Origin: a virus
Virus record (IMG/VR): IMGVR_UViG_3300043410_000639
Location: 1-20,803 of that record
DNA: 20,803 bases
Strand: one strand, 5' to 3'
Shown: piece by piece, positions 1 to 6,804 of the stretch
Numbering within the stretch: position 1 is the first letter of the stretch
How the letters are laid out: each line of letters opens with the position of its first letter
Made by a program: the position numbers and the translations under genes
Notes under the pieces: model-generated
The model's input: only the letters and a program-made list of their open reading frames with translations
Database searches by the model: none
Told to the model about the DNA's origin: nothing

Positions 1-345
1 ATCAGAAGAAACGTCTTTTGCGAGTGCGTTAGTAATTGCCTCATGAGACTTACTTGAGTTCAAGTCAGTTTGAATGAACTCGACAATATTACGTTTGGCT
101 CGCATGGTAGCAACGTTCATTGCTTGCTCCAAAGCAGCATTGTCAGTAAGAGGGATGGCAGAAGTGCCAGTTGATTTTAGGGTTTCCCATTCACCCTTAT
201 CGTTGAAAGTGATTTCAACTTTACCAAATTCCTGCGTGTACTTTACGGCATCTTTCGATGTGTCGTTAAGGTCGACGGATTTGTTAAAAGTGCTACAAGC
301 TGATAAAGCAAGAGCAATAGCAGATACAAGAATCAATTTTTTCAT
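1..345 (-). CDS. Exported lipoprotein, C-terminus cut by window edge
   Basis: This reading frame is open for 115 codons from ATG at 345 to the window edge, so its C-terminus lies outside. The N-terminus is a classic lipoprotein signal: MKKLI, a hydrophobic stretch, then the lipobox LSAC with the lipidated Cys at residue 17. The mature part is polar, with an alanine/arginine-rich helical stretch (residues ~75-100, including AMNVATMRAKRNIVEF) that loosely recalls LPP20-type lipoproteins. That family link is inference. The start is preceded by GAGG at good spacing and lies 6 bp after the stop of the exported protein upstream, with which it shares the promoter at 694-722. The protein should sit in the host envelope, anchored by lipid. 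A role in superinfection exclusion or lysis is possible but not shown by the sequence. Confidence 0.85.
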   Translation of the reverse strand, partial: MKKLILVSAIALALSACSTFNKSVDLNDTSKDAVKYTQEFGKVEITFNDKGEWETLKSTGTSAIPLTDNAALEQAMNVATMRAKRNIVEFIQTDLNSSKSHEAITNALAKDVSSD

Positions 346-351
346 AATAAA

Positions 352-666
352 TTACCTCACAGTTGTTGAATAAACTACTACATCATCACGTTTGTATAGA
401 TCTTTCATTTTCTGAACCATAGATTGGTCAGACAATTTCAAACCTAGACGGTCTGGTGATTTCGGGTCGACACGTTCGATTTGGATACTGCGATCTTCCA
501 CTGGGACAGATACATTACCAACTTTAGGAACATCAGCGTCAACTTTAACACTCACCTTTGAAGCCAATTTGGCAAAGTCGTTTGCAAACTTAGCCCATTC
601 GGTTTCAAAGTCCAAAGCCATAGCGTTGGTAGAAACCAACATAGTAGCAATAATCAATTTTCTCAT
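352..666 (-). CDS. Small secreted (periplasmic) protein of unknown function
   Basis: The protein is 104 aa. Residues 1-17 form a Sec signal peptide ending in AMA, followed by a polar mature chain of ~87 aa with an amphipathic helix (WAKFANDFAKLASKVSVKV) and a charged C-terminus. There is no lipobox. The frame stays open upstream, but I place the start at ATG 666: it gives the signal peptide, has GGAG at proper spacing, and lies directly downstream of the promoter at 694-722. The longer frame would run into the preceding gene. It is co-transcribed with the lipoprotein that follows 6 bp later, so the pair are probably envelope-targeted partners. I do not recognise the family. Confidence 0.85.
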   Translation of the reverse strand: MRKLIIATMLVSTNAMALDFETEWAKFANDFAKLASKVSVKVDADVPKVGNVSVPVEDRSIQIERVDPKSPDRLGLKLSDQSMVQKMKDLYKRDDVVVYSTTVR

Positions 667-693
667 AATAAATCTCCAAGTATTTACAATTAT

Positions 694-722
694 ATTATAC
701 CTGAATCTTGAATTAAAGTAAA
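694..722 (-). promoter_or_regulatory. Sigma70-like phage promoter (TTTACT-N17-TATAAT)
   Basis: On the minus strand, -35 TTTACT (722-717) is separated by exactly 17 bp from -10 TATAAT (699-694). It sits just upstream of the secreted protein starting at 666. Its spacer and -35 flank (701-725) match the promoter region 8141-8165 at 24 of 25 positions. The -35 overlaps the end of the gene at 713-1144. Confidence 0.8.
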
Positions 723-1144
723 GGGGTTTTTGCTTCCTTTTTCGGGAGTTCTGGGATGACTCCAGCCTTTTCCAAAAGTTTTCTTGTAATTTTAGGGTAT
801 AATTTATGCAAAGTTTGGTCTTTGACAGCCATGAGCATTTTGGCTTCTGTTGGGTGTACACCCTCAAGGAAACTAATAAACAATGACTCACGTTTAATCG
901 GTTTCAAATCTGCACGGCAGAATACATACATACGACGCAACTCACTGAATAGATTAGTTGGTGTCATACCTAATGGTTCAGCTGAAGGTTTGAATGGTGG
1001 TTCACCTTCAGGAAGAATAAATTTCTTCGCAGGGTCAAATGCATATTCAAAGATAATCTTTAGAGCAGCATCAGTTTTATATTTTTCAATCAGTGTTGGA
1101 TCTTTATTAATTTCATCCAACATTTCTGTAACATATTTTCTCAT
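713..1144 (-). CDS. Conserved phage protein, DUF6433-like
   Basis: A 143-aa soluble, mostly helical protein. Its centre (TPTNLFSELRRMYVFCRADL, then RESLFISFLEGVHPTEAKML) and the pattern of a helical domain ending in a basic tail resemble a protein family common in T4-like phages of aquatic bacteria. I recall this as DUF6433; the name is from memory and not checked. No catalytic motif is visible and no function is known to me. The ATG directly follows the TAA of the RNase H gene, with GAGG 9 nt upstream, so the two are probably translated from one message. The 3' end runs into the -35 of the next promoter, which suggests a compact operon boundary. Confidence 0.8.
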   Translation of the reverse strand: MRKYVTEMLDEINKDPTLIEKYKTDAALKIIFEYAFDPAKKFILPEGEPPFKPSAEPLGMTPTNLFSELRRMYVFCRADLKPIKRESLFISFLEGVHPTEAKMLMAVKDQTLHKLYPKITRKLLEKAGVIPELPKKEAKTPLL

Positions 1145-2050
1145 TTAAAAGTCCTCAAGTTCATCAAGCAATAAACGACAACGGTGTTCAATCAGATAAT
1201 TCATAATAGTCATCTTGTCACCACTCGGCTTGCTATTTAGGTATGCCTCTAGGATTTCATCCTTAACAGATTTTGGAATGTTATCGAATGCAACTAGAGT
1301 AGCATTGCGTTGCCAGTTACGACGTTCTTCATCATTACGGCATGCATCAATACCTTTTTCATAAAACTCAGCAAGTCGTTTAGCACTAACTGGCTTTTGA
1401 CGATCTCCTGTTACAAACACATCATCCTTACTCAAGATATTAGGTACACCATCACCAGCATCACCCTTCACAATGTGTTCAATAGTAAAGTCCATGATTT
1501 CTTGTTTGCTGGCTTTGATGTATTTTTTCTGCATCGGTGACCACTGGCTTACATTACCACTGGAGAACGGTGCTAACTGTAACTGTTTAAAGTCTTTATC
1601 AGAGGAAAGGATAAGAACCTTTTGTGGTTCTTCCATCAAACCCTCTTGAATCAGTTCATTAGTTTGAGCATACTCAGTAAGAACAGCGATGATATCATCT
1701 GCTTCTGCACGGTCAACGCTGATAACCTTATAAGGAAATACACGTCGGATATCTTCACGCATTTCGCTTAGTGTATCAAAGATGAGTTTCCAATCCAAGT
1801 CAGAAGCATCACGTGCTTTCTTACGACTTGCTTTGTAGTGCTCAAATACTTCCTTGCGCCAATACTTGCGACCATCGGTACAAATAACGATTTGACCATA
1901 CTCTTTGCCATACTTTTTCTTGTATGACTTAATGGTTGATAGAGTCACGTGACGAATCAGATTCTTCACCTCACTCTCTGTTCCTTTCAACTCACGCTGA
2001 AAGGTTAAGATAGTGGCAAGTGCCACTTGGGAATAATCAATTAGAATCAT
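1145..2050 (-). CDS. rnh: T4-type RNase H (5'-3' nuclease, FEN family)
   Basis: A 301-aa protein, close to the 305 aa of T4 RNase H. In T4 this enzyme removes RNA primers from lagging-strand fragments and degrades DNA 5'-3'. The FEN-family acidic residues are visible: D5 (ILIDYSQ), D59 (CTDG), E116/D118/D119 (EADD), D151/D153 (SSDKD) and D197/D200 in GDAGDGVPN, the metal and helix-3-turn-helix region. The frame extends 8 codons further upstream, but ATG 2050 is preferred: it overlaps the previous stop as TGATG, has GGAG 8 nt upstream and begins directly with the first beta strand and D5. The upstream neighbour is a 370-aa unknown; a DsbA-like gene follows further upstream. In T4 rnh and dsbA are adjacent. 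Confidence 0.93.
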   Translation of the reverse strand: MILIDYSQVALATILTFQRELKGTESEVKNLIRHVTLSTIKSYKKKYGKEYGQIVICTDGRKYWRKEVFEHYKASRKKARDASDLDWKLIFDTLSEMREDIRRVFPYKVISVDRAEADDIIAVLTEYAQTNELIQEGLMEEPQKVLILSSDKDFKQLQLAPFSSGNVSQWSPMQKKYIKASKQEIMDFTIEHIVKGDAGDGVPNILSKDDVFVTGDRQKPVSAKRLAEFYEKGIDACRNDEERRNWQRNATLVAFDNIPKSVKDEILEAYLNSKPSGDKMTIMNYLIEHRCRLLLDELEDF

Positions 2051-3162
2051 CAAAATGCTCCAAGGATAATACACTCTTCATTGATACGACCATTCGGAGT
2101 GGTGGGTTTAGTTTTAATTGTTTTGATACCAGCGTTCAGTCCACGCTTACCAAGCGCAAGTCCTTTGAAGAATTCCTCAGGTTTGCGTAGTGTAACAGAC
2201 TTAGATTCAGCAACATCGAATCCTACCAGTGTCGTACCCTTAACAGTAAGACCGTGTTCAGATTTGTAGACCTGAAGTTTACGATATTTCGTATTATAGA
2301 TCCAAACCTCTTTGGCTTCAACGAGATTAGTCGGAGCAACTGATTTCAGTTTAAGTTCCTCGAATTCCTTCATGTACTTAACCTTAGCAACTTGCTTGCC
2401 AATAGGCACAGGTTTACGTTTACGAGGAGCACGATTTGCTTTCGCAGTCTGAACCATTTGGTTACAGTCAGCAATAATCTGTTCAACGAACTCAGCGAAT
2501 TTCTTCAATTCACGTTTAGTGAAATTTGAATAACCCTCTACAAGTTGCGCATCAGATCCCTCAATGGCTTCCCTAATTTCTCTGGCAGTCGGTACGAAAA
2601 ACTCTCCAATGCGTTTAGCAATGGGTCCAGCAACTTGATTTGCCAATAGATAATTCTTTGTCGAAAATTCACTTTTACATCCATTCAATACAAAGTCATC
2701 AATGGCACCTTCGATCTCACCAGCGAGATCGTGGGCTTTCTCTTCCATACGTTGTTGGATAGAGATGACGTTAGTTTCTGTTTGGGGTTTCTTTTCAGCT
2801 TTGACCTCAGATTTCTGTTTAACACCAACTTGTTCTTTCAAGAACTCAACACGTTTCTCAAAGTAGTCGGCTTCCTTTTGCTCAAGGACAGAACCACCGT
2901 CCATAATGCGAGCCAAAACACCCGCATGACGGAAATGGTATTCATCAATCTTAAGAAATTGCACTGCAAGTTTCTTATCAATCTTAGCATAGTGGCTGAT
3001 GAACCACTTTTTCTTTTCTTTGTCGTCATGATTTGCGTTGTAATAATTTAACGCTTGTAGCAAGTCACGACGATAGGTTTCGGGAGAGAGTTGTGTTTCT
3101 ACTCCCTTTGAAATTGCGTTTGCTTTCGCAATAAGTTTTGCACGTTTAACTGCAGTAGCCAT
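2050..3162 (-). CDS. Unknown 370-aa phage protein
   Basis: I do not assign a function. The N-terminal ~110 residues are helical and basic. Residues ~113-140 form a charged, Lys/Gln/Glu-rich linker. Residues ~140-240 are helical. There is a very basic patch (RAPRKRKPVP) near residue 245, then a beta-rich C-terminal domain (EVWIYNTKYRKLQVYKS onward). There is no signal peptide or membrane segment. The basic patch suggests nucleic-acid binding, but this is inference. The start has GGAGG at good spacing and lies just downstream of the promoter at 3191-3219. The stop overlaps the RNase H start (TGATG), indicating translational coupling and perhaps a replication-related role. Confidence 0.85.
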   Translation of the reverse strand: MATAVKRAKLIAKANAISKGVETQLSPETYRRDLLQALNYYNANHDDKEKKKWFISHYAKIDKKLAVQFLKIDEYHFRHAGVLARIMDGGSVLEQKEADYFEKRVEFLKEQVGVKQKSEVKAEKKPQTETNVISIQQRMEEKAHDLAGEIEGAIDDFVLNGCKSEFSTKNYLLANQVAGPIAKRIGEFFVPTAREIREAIEGSDAQLVEGYSNFTKRELKKFAEFVEQIIADCNQMVQTAKANRAPRKRKPVPIGKQVAKVKYMKEFEELKLKSVAPTNLVEAKEVWIYNTKYRKLQVYKSEHGLTVKGTTLVGFDVAESKSVTLRKPEEFFKGLALGKRGLNAGIKTIKTKPTTPNGRINEECIILGAF

Positions 3163-3190
3163 AGGATAAATCCTCCAAGTTTATAGAAGT

Positions 3191-3219
3191 ATTATACCCT
3201 ATTTGCGAATAAAAGTAAA
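3191..3219 (-). promoter_or_regulatory. Sigma70-like phage promoter (TTTACT-N17-TATAAT)
   Basis: On the minus strand, -35 TTTACT (3219-3214) and -10 TATAAT (3196-3191) are separated by 17 bp. It lies between the DsbA-like gene and the 370-aa gene and should drive the latter, RNase H and the DUF6433-like gene. It shares the TTTACTTTnATTC extended -35 with the promoters near 700 and 8150. Confidence 0.8.
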
Positions 3220-3220
3220 G

Positions 3221-3478
3221 TTATTTTTTGCTGACGGTTTCGTCATAAATCTCCATGAATTCCTCATGTTCAGCTTCTACTTGAGCACGATTTTGTTTAT
3301 GATAAGTTTTTGCAATCTTATTAATGATTTTCTTACTAATCTTGAATTCATCAGATTTCTCTTTTACAATTTCTCGAATCAAATCACGTTCAGCCTCAAT
3401 ACGAATCATTGAGTTACTCATTTCTTGAACCGCACCCATAAATTTCTTGCGGTCTTCTTCAGTTGAAAACATAGCCAT
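3221..3478 (-). CDS. dsbA: DsbA-like dsDNA-binding late transcription protein
   Basis: An 85-aa, highly charged helical protein. The central part (RIEAERDLIREIVKE, then ISKKIINKIAKTYHKQN) matches my memory of the phage DsbA family, where T4 DsbA (89 aa) binds double-stranded DNA and affects late-promoter transcription. The length and the vicinity of rnh agree with this. It has no signal peptide; it is not the disulfide oxidoreductase that shares the name. The start at 3478 overlaps the upstream stop as TAATG, and AAGGA is present. The assignment rests on motif memory and context, with no search run. Confidence 0.75.
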   Translation of the reverse strand: MAMFSTEEDRKKFMGAVQEMSNSMIRIEAERDLIREIVKEKSDEFKISKKIINKIAKTYHKQNRAQVEAEHEEFMEIYDETVSKK

Positions 3479-3693
3479 TATTTGTCATCCTTTTTGGTTG
3501 TAGAAATATTAGTTTTGAATGCAGCTGGGATAATAAATGCAGCCAGCCAAGTTTCAATTGTAAGTGGGATATTAAGAACAGGAAATAATGTATTTAATGC
3601 CCAGATAGTTGCAATTGGCATGCCAATAACTACCAGTAATGCAACTCCAATAATAAAACCAATACCATATGCATTGAACGGTAATTTAATCAT
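3478..3693 (-). CDS. Small two-span membrane protein
   Basis: A 71-aa protein with two hydrophobic segments (residues ~9-33, GIGFIIGVALLVVIGMPIAT, and ~43-61, ETWLAAFIIPAAF) separated by a short loop, and a polar Lys-rich tail (TTKKDDK). It should lie in the host inner membrane. The frame extends four codons upstream to a TTG, but ATG 3693 is chosen because GGAG precedes it at good spacing. Its start overlaps the 3' end of the WYL_2-like gene by 8 bp and its stop overlaps the DsbA-like start. Function unknown; similar short membrane proteins occur in T4-like phages. Confidence 0.8.
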   Translation of the reverse strand: MIKLPFNAYGIGFIIGVALLVVIGMPIATIWALNTLFPVLNIPLTIETWLAAFIIPAAFKTNISTTKKDDK

Positions 3694-4000
3694 TTTTTTC
3701 TCCAATAGTAAATGTTACGTTTTTGATTGAGTCCCAACGGAAAGATCTCCACTCTCCTTTGTCTGTATCGAATACACGAAGTGCGGATCCTGAATCGCTG
3801 GAACTTTGCTGGATTTTCGGTTGTTTATCGGAGGGGATCCGACTTTCGGAGAGGGTGCAATGCATTTCCCTTTCCGTACCGTCTTTTTTGGTAAAAGTAA
3901 TGCACAAATCTTTTGTGATGTCGTCATGGAGTAGTCCTCTTAGCCATTCTTGTCCTTCAGGGGTTGTAAAAGCGTGTGGTTTACTTGTTGCCGATTTCAT
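3686..4000 (-). CDS. Sm-like/WYL_2-type (DUF2693-like) small protein
   Basis: A 104-aa protein. The pattern KDLCITFTKKDGTEREMHCTL in the N-terminal half, followed by VFDTDKGEWRSFRWDSI near the end, is typical of the small phage family I know as DUF2693/WYL_2, proposed to have an Sm-like SH3 beta-barrel fold, possibly a ligand- or nucleic-acid-binding regulator. I chose ATG 4000 because AAGGA lies 7 nt upstream; the frame continues upstream to a TTG at 4027. It overlaps the preceding gene by 20 bp. The middle of the gene (about 3740-3870) uses many C-ending codons such as TCC, ATC and CCC, unlike its AT-rich neighbours. Confidence 0.75.
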   Translation of the reverse strand: MKSATSKPHAFTTPEGQEWLRGLLHDDITKDLCITFTKKDGTEREMHCTLSESRIPSDKQPKIQQSSSDSGSALRVFDTDKGEWRSFRWDSIKNVTFTIGEKND

Positions 4001-4175
4001 CTTCAATCCTTTCATAATATGATACAAGTGGTTTCCAAAATTCTAAAAATGTTTGCTTATCTGCATAAAACTCTTTTATAGTTGTATGCTCTCCGATTTC
4101 AGATTCAATACGAACCTGAATAGTTCCTGCTGGTACAGGAATTTCTTTAATATCAATTTTGTGTGGATAGTTCAT
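3981..4175 (-). CDS. Small hypothetical protein
   Basis: A 64-aa acidic protein. Residues ~5-25 suggest beta strands (KIDIKEIPVPAGTIQVRIES), followed by a helix (ADKQTFLEFWKPLVSYYERI). No motif is recognised. The ATG overlaps the stop of the radical SAM gene as ATGA, so translation is probably coupled, and its end overlaps the WYL_2-like gene. The overlaps on both sides and the coherent composition support a real gene. Confidence 0.7.
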   Translation of the reverse strand: MNYPHKIDIKEIPVPAGTIQVRIESEIGEHTTIKEFYADKQTFLEFWKPLVSYYERIEDEIGNK

Positions 4176-5668
4176 ATTGATAGTTTCCTTTCTTTATACG
4201 CATCAATTTTAGAATCTCTTACAACAGAAGCCATATATGTTGTTGCACTATCAGCAAGTCTTGATGTCTTTCCTTCAAACCTTTGTTTAAGAGTTTTTGA
4301 ACCATGCATAATATTAGCGAGTTCAAAATTATCAAACTTATTATCCATTAATAAATCAAATTCATTATTATTAAATAATTCGTTAACAGTGTTTTTTGCT
4401 TGAACATAATTCATATATTCATTTTTCCATCGCAAACTATCTTTATGTACATCATTTAAATTTTTTCTGCTATCATCAAAATTTGTATTTAAAATTTCTT
4501 CTTCAGTCATTTTAGAATACCCATATTTGGTATAATCTGAAAATTTAGATTGAATATCAATTTCATTTTCAGGTATAGACAATGCCCATGCTAATAATGA
4601 TTGAGACTTCCAATTATCTAATAACCACTGTCGAGTTTGCTTTAAAGAATTTACATCCTCATGAGGTAAACCAACAATTATACTAATTGTTCCACGATAT
4701 AGACCAGTTGATTCAAAATACTTTCTAATATCAATCAACCCCTGTTTCACTCTGTCTGGGTGCATACCCTTACCAACAGACTTTGCAGTTCTATGATTGA
4801 AACTTTCGATACCATAATAATGACCACGTAAATTCATTCTGGCCAAATCTTCAATTTCACCTTTTCTAGAAATCATTAAGTCAGCTCGAACGAAACCACT
4901 AAAGAAAGTTTGAAAGTTTAATTTCTCGACAACATCTGCAAACTTTTTAATTTTTTCTGTTCTATCGTTAAATGTTTCATCAGTGACTATGTAATTTTGA
5001 ACACCCCATCTATCATAGTTCTTTTTCATTTCCAAGTCAAAATTATCAGCATCACGAGTCATATCACCCTTCAACCCAATTAATGGAAAATTGCAGAAGT
5101 CGCAAGAGAACATACATCCTCTTGAAAATTCTACACTCAACCACTCCCAAGGTTGAATAAAATCTCTTTCTTCATATTCAACACTTAAATCTCTCATTGG
5201 GTATGCAGGATAATCAGCAATCGCATTAATAATTTTTCTTCCAGTATTCAACCAAAACTTTGGTCGTTCACCATTACTGAATAGATAATTCAATAAAGTA
5301 AGTGTTGCGTTTTCACCATATCCCTGAATGTAATAATCAATTTGATTAGATTTAAAAAATGGATTAACTGCACTCCCACTTATATACTTCAATGAAGGAT
5401 ATTGTTTCCTACTCCATTTTATAAAATCTTCAAGTGTATCTGACCAAATGCTAAACAGATGACTGAACCCGAAAAACTTTGTATTTGATGTTACTCGACT
5501 TTTACAAAGTTCCTGTAATTCTTTTAAAGACCAACTCATTGCATAGTCAATAACCTCAACATCCCAACCTTCTTTGCGTAGAAAATGTGCAATCCTATAA
5601 ACACCAGCAGTTCTACCTGATCTATGTTTTTCTGGATCTAATACATTAAATAGCAAACAATGATTCAT
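4172..5668 (-). CDS. Radical SAM enzyme with B12-binding-like N-terminal domain
   Basis: A 498-aa protein. Residues ~1-160 look like the Rossmann-type B12-binding domain of class B radical SAM proteins: a Rossmann-like start, FFGFSHLF near 65-72, SGSAVNP at 97-103 and IDYYIQGYGEN at 110-120. The cobalamin-ligating DxHxxG motif is not seen. The radical SAM core carries the [4Fe-4S] cluster motif CMFSCDFC with Cys 185, 189 and 192 (CX3CX2C), then DETFNDR (230-236), YYGIES (284-289) and VGLPHED (332-338). The C-terminal ~120 residues are charged and helical, with no extra Cys cluster. It should bind S-adenosylmethionine and generate a 5'-deoxyadenosyl radical; the substrate is unknown. The start overlaps the upstream stop as ATGA. 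The gene is visibly more AT-rich than its neighbours, which suggests separate acquisition. Confidence 0.88.
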   Translation of the reverse strand: MNHCLLFNVLDPEKHRSGRTAGVYRIAHFLRKEGWDVEVIDYAMSWSLKELQELCKSRVTSNTKFFGFSHLFSIWSDTLEDFIKWSRKQYPSLKYISGSAVNPFFKSNQIDYYIQGYGENATLTLLNYLFSNGERPKFWLNTGRKIINAIADYPAYPMRDLSVEYEERDFIQPWEWLSVEFSRGCMFSCDFCNFPLIGLKGDMTRDADNFDLEMKKNYDRWGVQNYIVTDETFNDRTEKIKKFADVVEKLNFQTFFSGFVRADLMISRKGEIEDLARMNLRGHYYGIESFNHRTAKSVGKGMHPDRVKQGLIDIRKYFESTGLYRGTISIIVGLPHEDVNSLKQTRQWLLDNWKSQSLLAWALSIPENEIDIQSKFSDYTKYGYSKMTEEEILNTNFDDSRKNLNDVHKDSLRWKNEYMNYVQAKNTVNELFNNNEFDLLMDNKFDNFELANIMHGSKTLKQRFEGKTSRLADSATTYMASVVRDSKIDAYKERKLSI

Positions 5669-5922
5669 TTGCGACGAATATAGTCGATAATTTCTTTTGC
5701 TTCTTTGTAATCAGAAACCTCAACTGCTTGATCAATCATATCAAGTTGCATTGTGTGTAATTCATTTAACAGTTTATCAACTGCTTGACGTTGTGGTGTA
5801 ACGTTTACGGTATATGATACCGAACCATAGGATTTTGGTTTATATAAATTAGCAAGTTCAGCTGGGGTCAATTCAACCCAACCTGCGAATTTGTCTTGAG
5901 ACATTCTACGTTTCTTATTCAT
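5665..5922 (-). CDS. Small hypothetical protein
   Basis: An 85-aa protein with a basic start (MNKKRRMSQDKF), a short middle section (ELTPAELANLYKP) and a long helical C-terminal half (residues ~47-84) rich in Asp, Glu and Lys. No known domain is recognised. GAGGG precedes the ATG. The ATG overlaps the stop of the 52-aa gene upstream, and its own stop overlaps the radical SAM start as ATGA, so it may be co-translated with that enzyme. Confidence 0.75.
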   Translation of the reverse strand: MNKKRRMSQDKFAGWVELTPAELANLYKPKSYGSVSYTVNVTPQRQAVDKLLNELHTMQLDMIDQAVEVSDYKEAKEIIDYIRRK

Positions 5923-6077
5923 TTTGAATCCCTCTGATGTTTATATTCACGTTTGAGCCACCATTTGTATTTTTGAAAATACTCAGCTAGATTAACTTCT
6001 GGAATAGAATGCCACTCATAACATTCTTCCTTATGCTCCATCCAAATTTCTTGAAGCCAATGTCTAAATGTTTTCAT
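5919..6077 (-). CDS. 52-aa Trp-rich hypothetical protein
   Basis: A short gene of 52 codons plus stop: MKTFRHWLQEIWMEH at the start and KYKWWLKREYKHQRDSK at the end. It has five Trp and a strongly basic C-terminus, with a helical amphipathic character. GGAG precedes the ATG at 6 nt, the start overlaps the upstream stop as TGATG (a second ATG lies one codon earlier), and its TGA overlaps the next start as ATGA. These tight overlaps and the full use of an otherwise empty 140-bp gap are good evidence that it is real. No function is assigned. Confidence 0.7.
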   Translation of the reverse strand: MKTFRHWLQEIWMEHKEECYEWHSIPEVNLAEYFQKYKWWLKREYKHQRDSK

Positions 6078-6430
6078 CATCCTCTCCTCATTGTAGCGAT
6101 TTCTACTGCTTGCTCATCTGAAAAGATAGGTATGGCATTAGACTTATGCATAGTGCCGATACCTTTAATCATTGTACCAGTGTAAACAGGATTTTCTTTA
6201 CGAGTTGCCACACCCAATCCAGTATCCAAAGAAGGGATGCTGCGAGTGCTGCGGACATAAGGACGTGTAACAACAGGATTATAGTTTGAATCCAGTTTGG
6301 TAGTTTTTCCAGTCGGTCGTTTAGTTTCATATTTCTTAAGCAATGCTTCCCATGATGCTTTCAACTCACGCTGTTTAGCATTAGGTTTACGTTTCTTGGA
6401 ACGACCAAGTGATGTATGAATCATTTGCAT
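6077..6430 (-). CDS. Conserved phage hypothetical, basic 117-aa protein
   Basis: The N-terminus is very basic (SLGRSKKRKPNAKQREL), followed by a helix. The C-terminal half has the order YVRSTRSIPSLDTG, VYTGTMIKGIGTMHKSNAIPIF and EIATMRRG, which I recall as a widespread small protein of T4-like aquatic phages with no known function. Two ATGs are possible: 6430 (MQMIHTS) and 6424 (MIHTS). The frame also opens further upstream only through a TTG at 6466, which I reject. A promoter (6438-6466) ends 7 bp before ATG 6430, so a message from it would begin at or next to the start codon. GGAG lies 13 nt upstream of 6430 for read-through messages. Confidence 0.82.
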   Translation of the reverse strand: MQMIHTSLGRSKKRKPNAKQRELKASWEALLKKYETKRPTGKTTKLDSNYNPVVTRPYVRSTRSIPSLDTGLGVATRKENPVYTGTMIKGIGTMHKSNAIPIFSDEQAVEIATMRRG

Positions 6431-6437
6431 AGATATA

Positions 6438-6466
6438 ATTATACTCCAAAAATTATTGCAAGGCAA
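6438..6466 (-). promoter_or_regulatory. Putative sigma70-like promoter (TTGCCT-N17-TATAAT)
   Basis: On the minus strand, TTGCCT (6466-6461) is 17 bp from TATAAT (6443-6438). It lies across the end of the 74-aa gene and the 22-bp gap before the next gene. It lacks the extended -35 seen in the other phage promoters, so it is less certain. Confidence 0.5.
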
Positions 6467-6677
6467 ATTTCTTTAGATAATCTTTTGCTTCAACGCACTG
6501 ACCGATTAGGTTGTCCATCTCTGCAAGAATAACCATTTCTGCTAGGGACTCTGCCATTTGGCGATCTTCGCTGTTGAGTGTATCAAGATAGTCGCAGTAT
6601 TCCTCATAGGATTCTAACGACCACATGATGTCAAGCATCTCAACTTGCTCAGGGGTTAAATTTTCAATTTGAATCAT
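6453..6677 (-). CDS. Acidic small hypothetical protein
   Basis: A 74-aa strongly acidic, helical protein. It begins MIQIENLTPEQVEMLDIMWSL and has a pattern of Glu/Asp with aromatic residues (ESYEEYCDYLDTLN), then a leucine/methionine-rich helix. It resembles a small acidic protein frequent in T4-like aquatic phages, but I know no function. AAGGA lies ~10 nt before the ATG, and the gene overlaps the 46-aa membrane gene upstream by 14 bp. Acidic mini-proteins of this sort are often host-takeover factors; that is inference only. Confidence 0.78.
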   Translation of the reverse strand: MIQIENLTPEQVEMLDIMWSLESYEEYCDYLDTLNSEDRQMAESLAEMVILAEMDNLIGQCVEAKDYLKKFALQ

Positions 6678-6804
6678 GACGAATTTCCTTTACACAAGTT
6701 ATACGATCTGGACTGTACATTAAAACAAAATCCCCAAAACCGAATGTCCCAAGGATACCTAAAATGACAACAAAGCCACCAATAAAAGCCAAAACTGTTT
6801 TCAT
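6664..6804 (-). CDS. 46-aa single-span membrane protein
   Basis: A short gene with an N-terminal hydrophobic helix (residues ~3-29, TVLAFIGGFVVILGILGTFG) and a polar tail (YSPDRITCVKEIRHDSN). The ATG overlaps the stop of the phosphatase gene as ATGA and GGAG lies just upstream. The end overlaps the acidic 74-aa gene by 14 bp. It fills an otherwise unexplained ~120-bp gap. Likely an inner-membrane peptide; function unknown. Confidence 0.65.
   Translation of the reverse strand: MKTVLAFIGGFVVILGILGTFGFGDFVLMYSPDRITCVKEIRHDSN

Noticed and set aside
667-891. Upstream extension of the secreted-protein frame to 891
   Set aside because: It overlaps the DUF6433-like gene in another frame. ATG 666 gives a signal peptide, a ribosome site and a promoter directly upstream.
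1228-1240. A further CTAAATAG string on the minus strand inside rnh
   Set aside because: It lies inside a coding region of an early-type operon and matches amino-acid constraints there; not counted as a late promoter.
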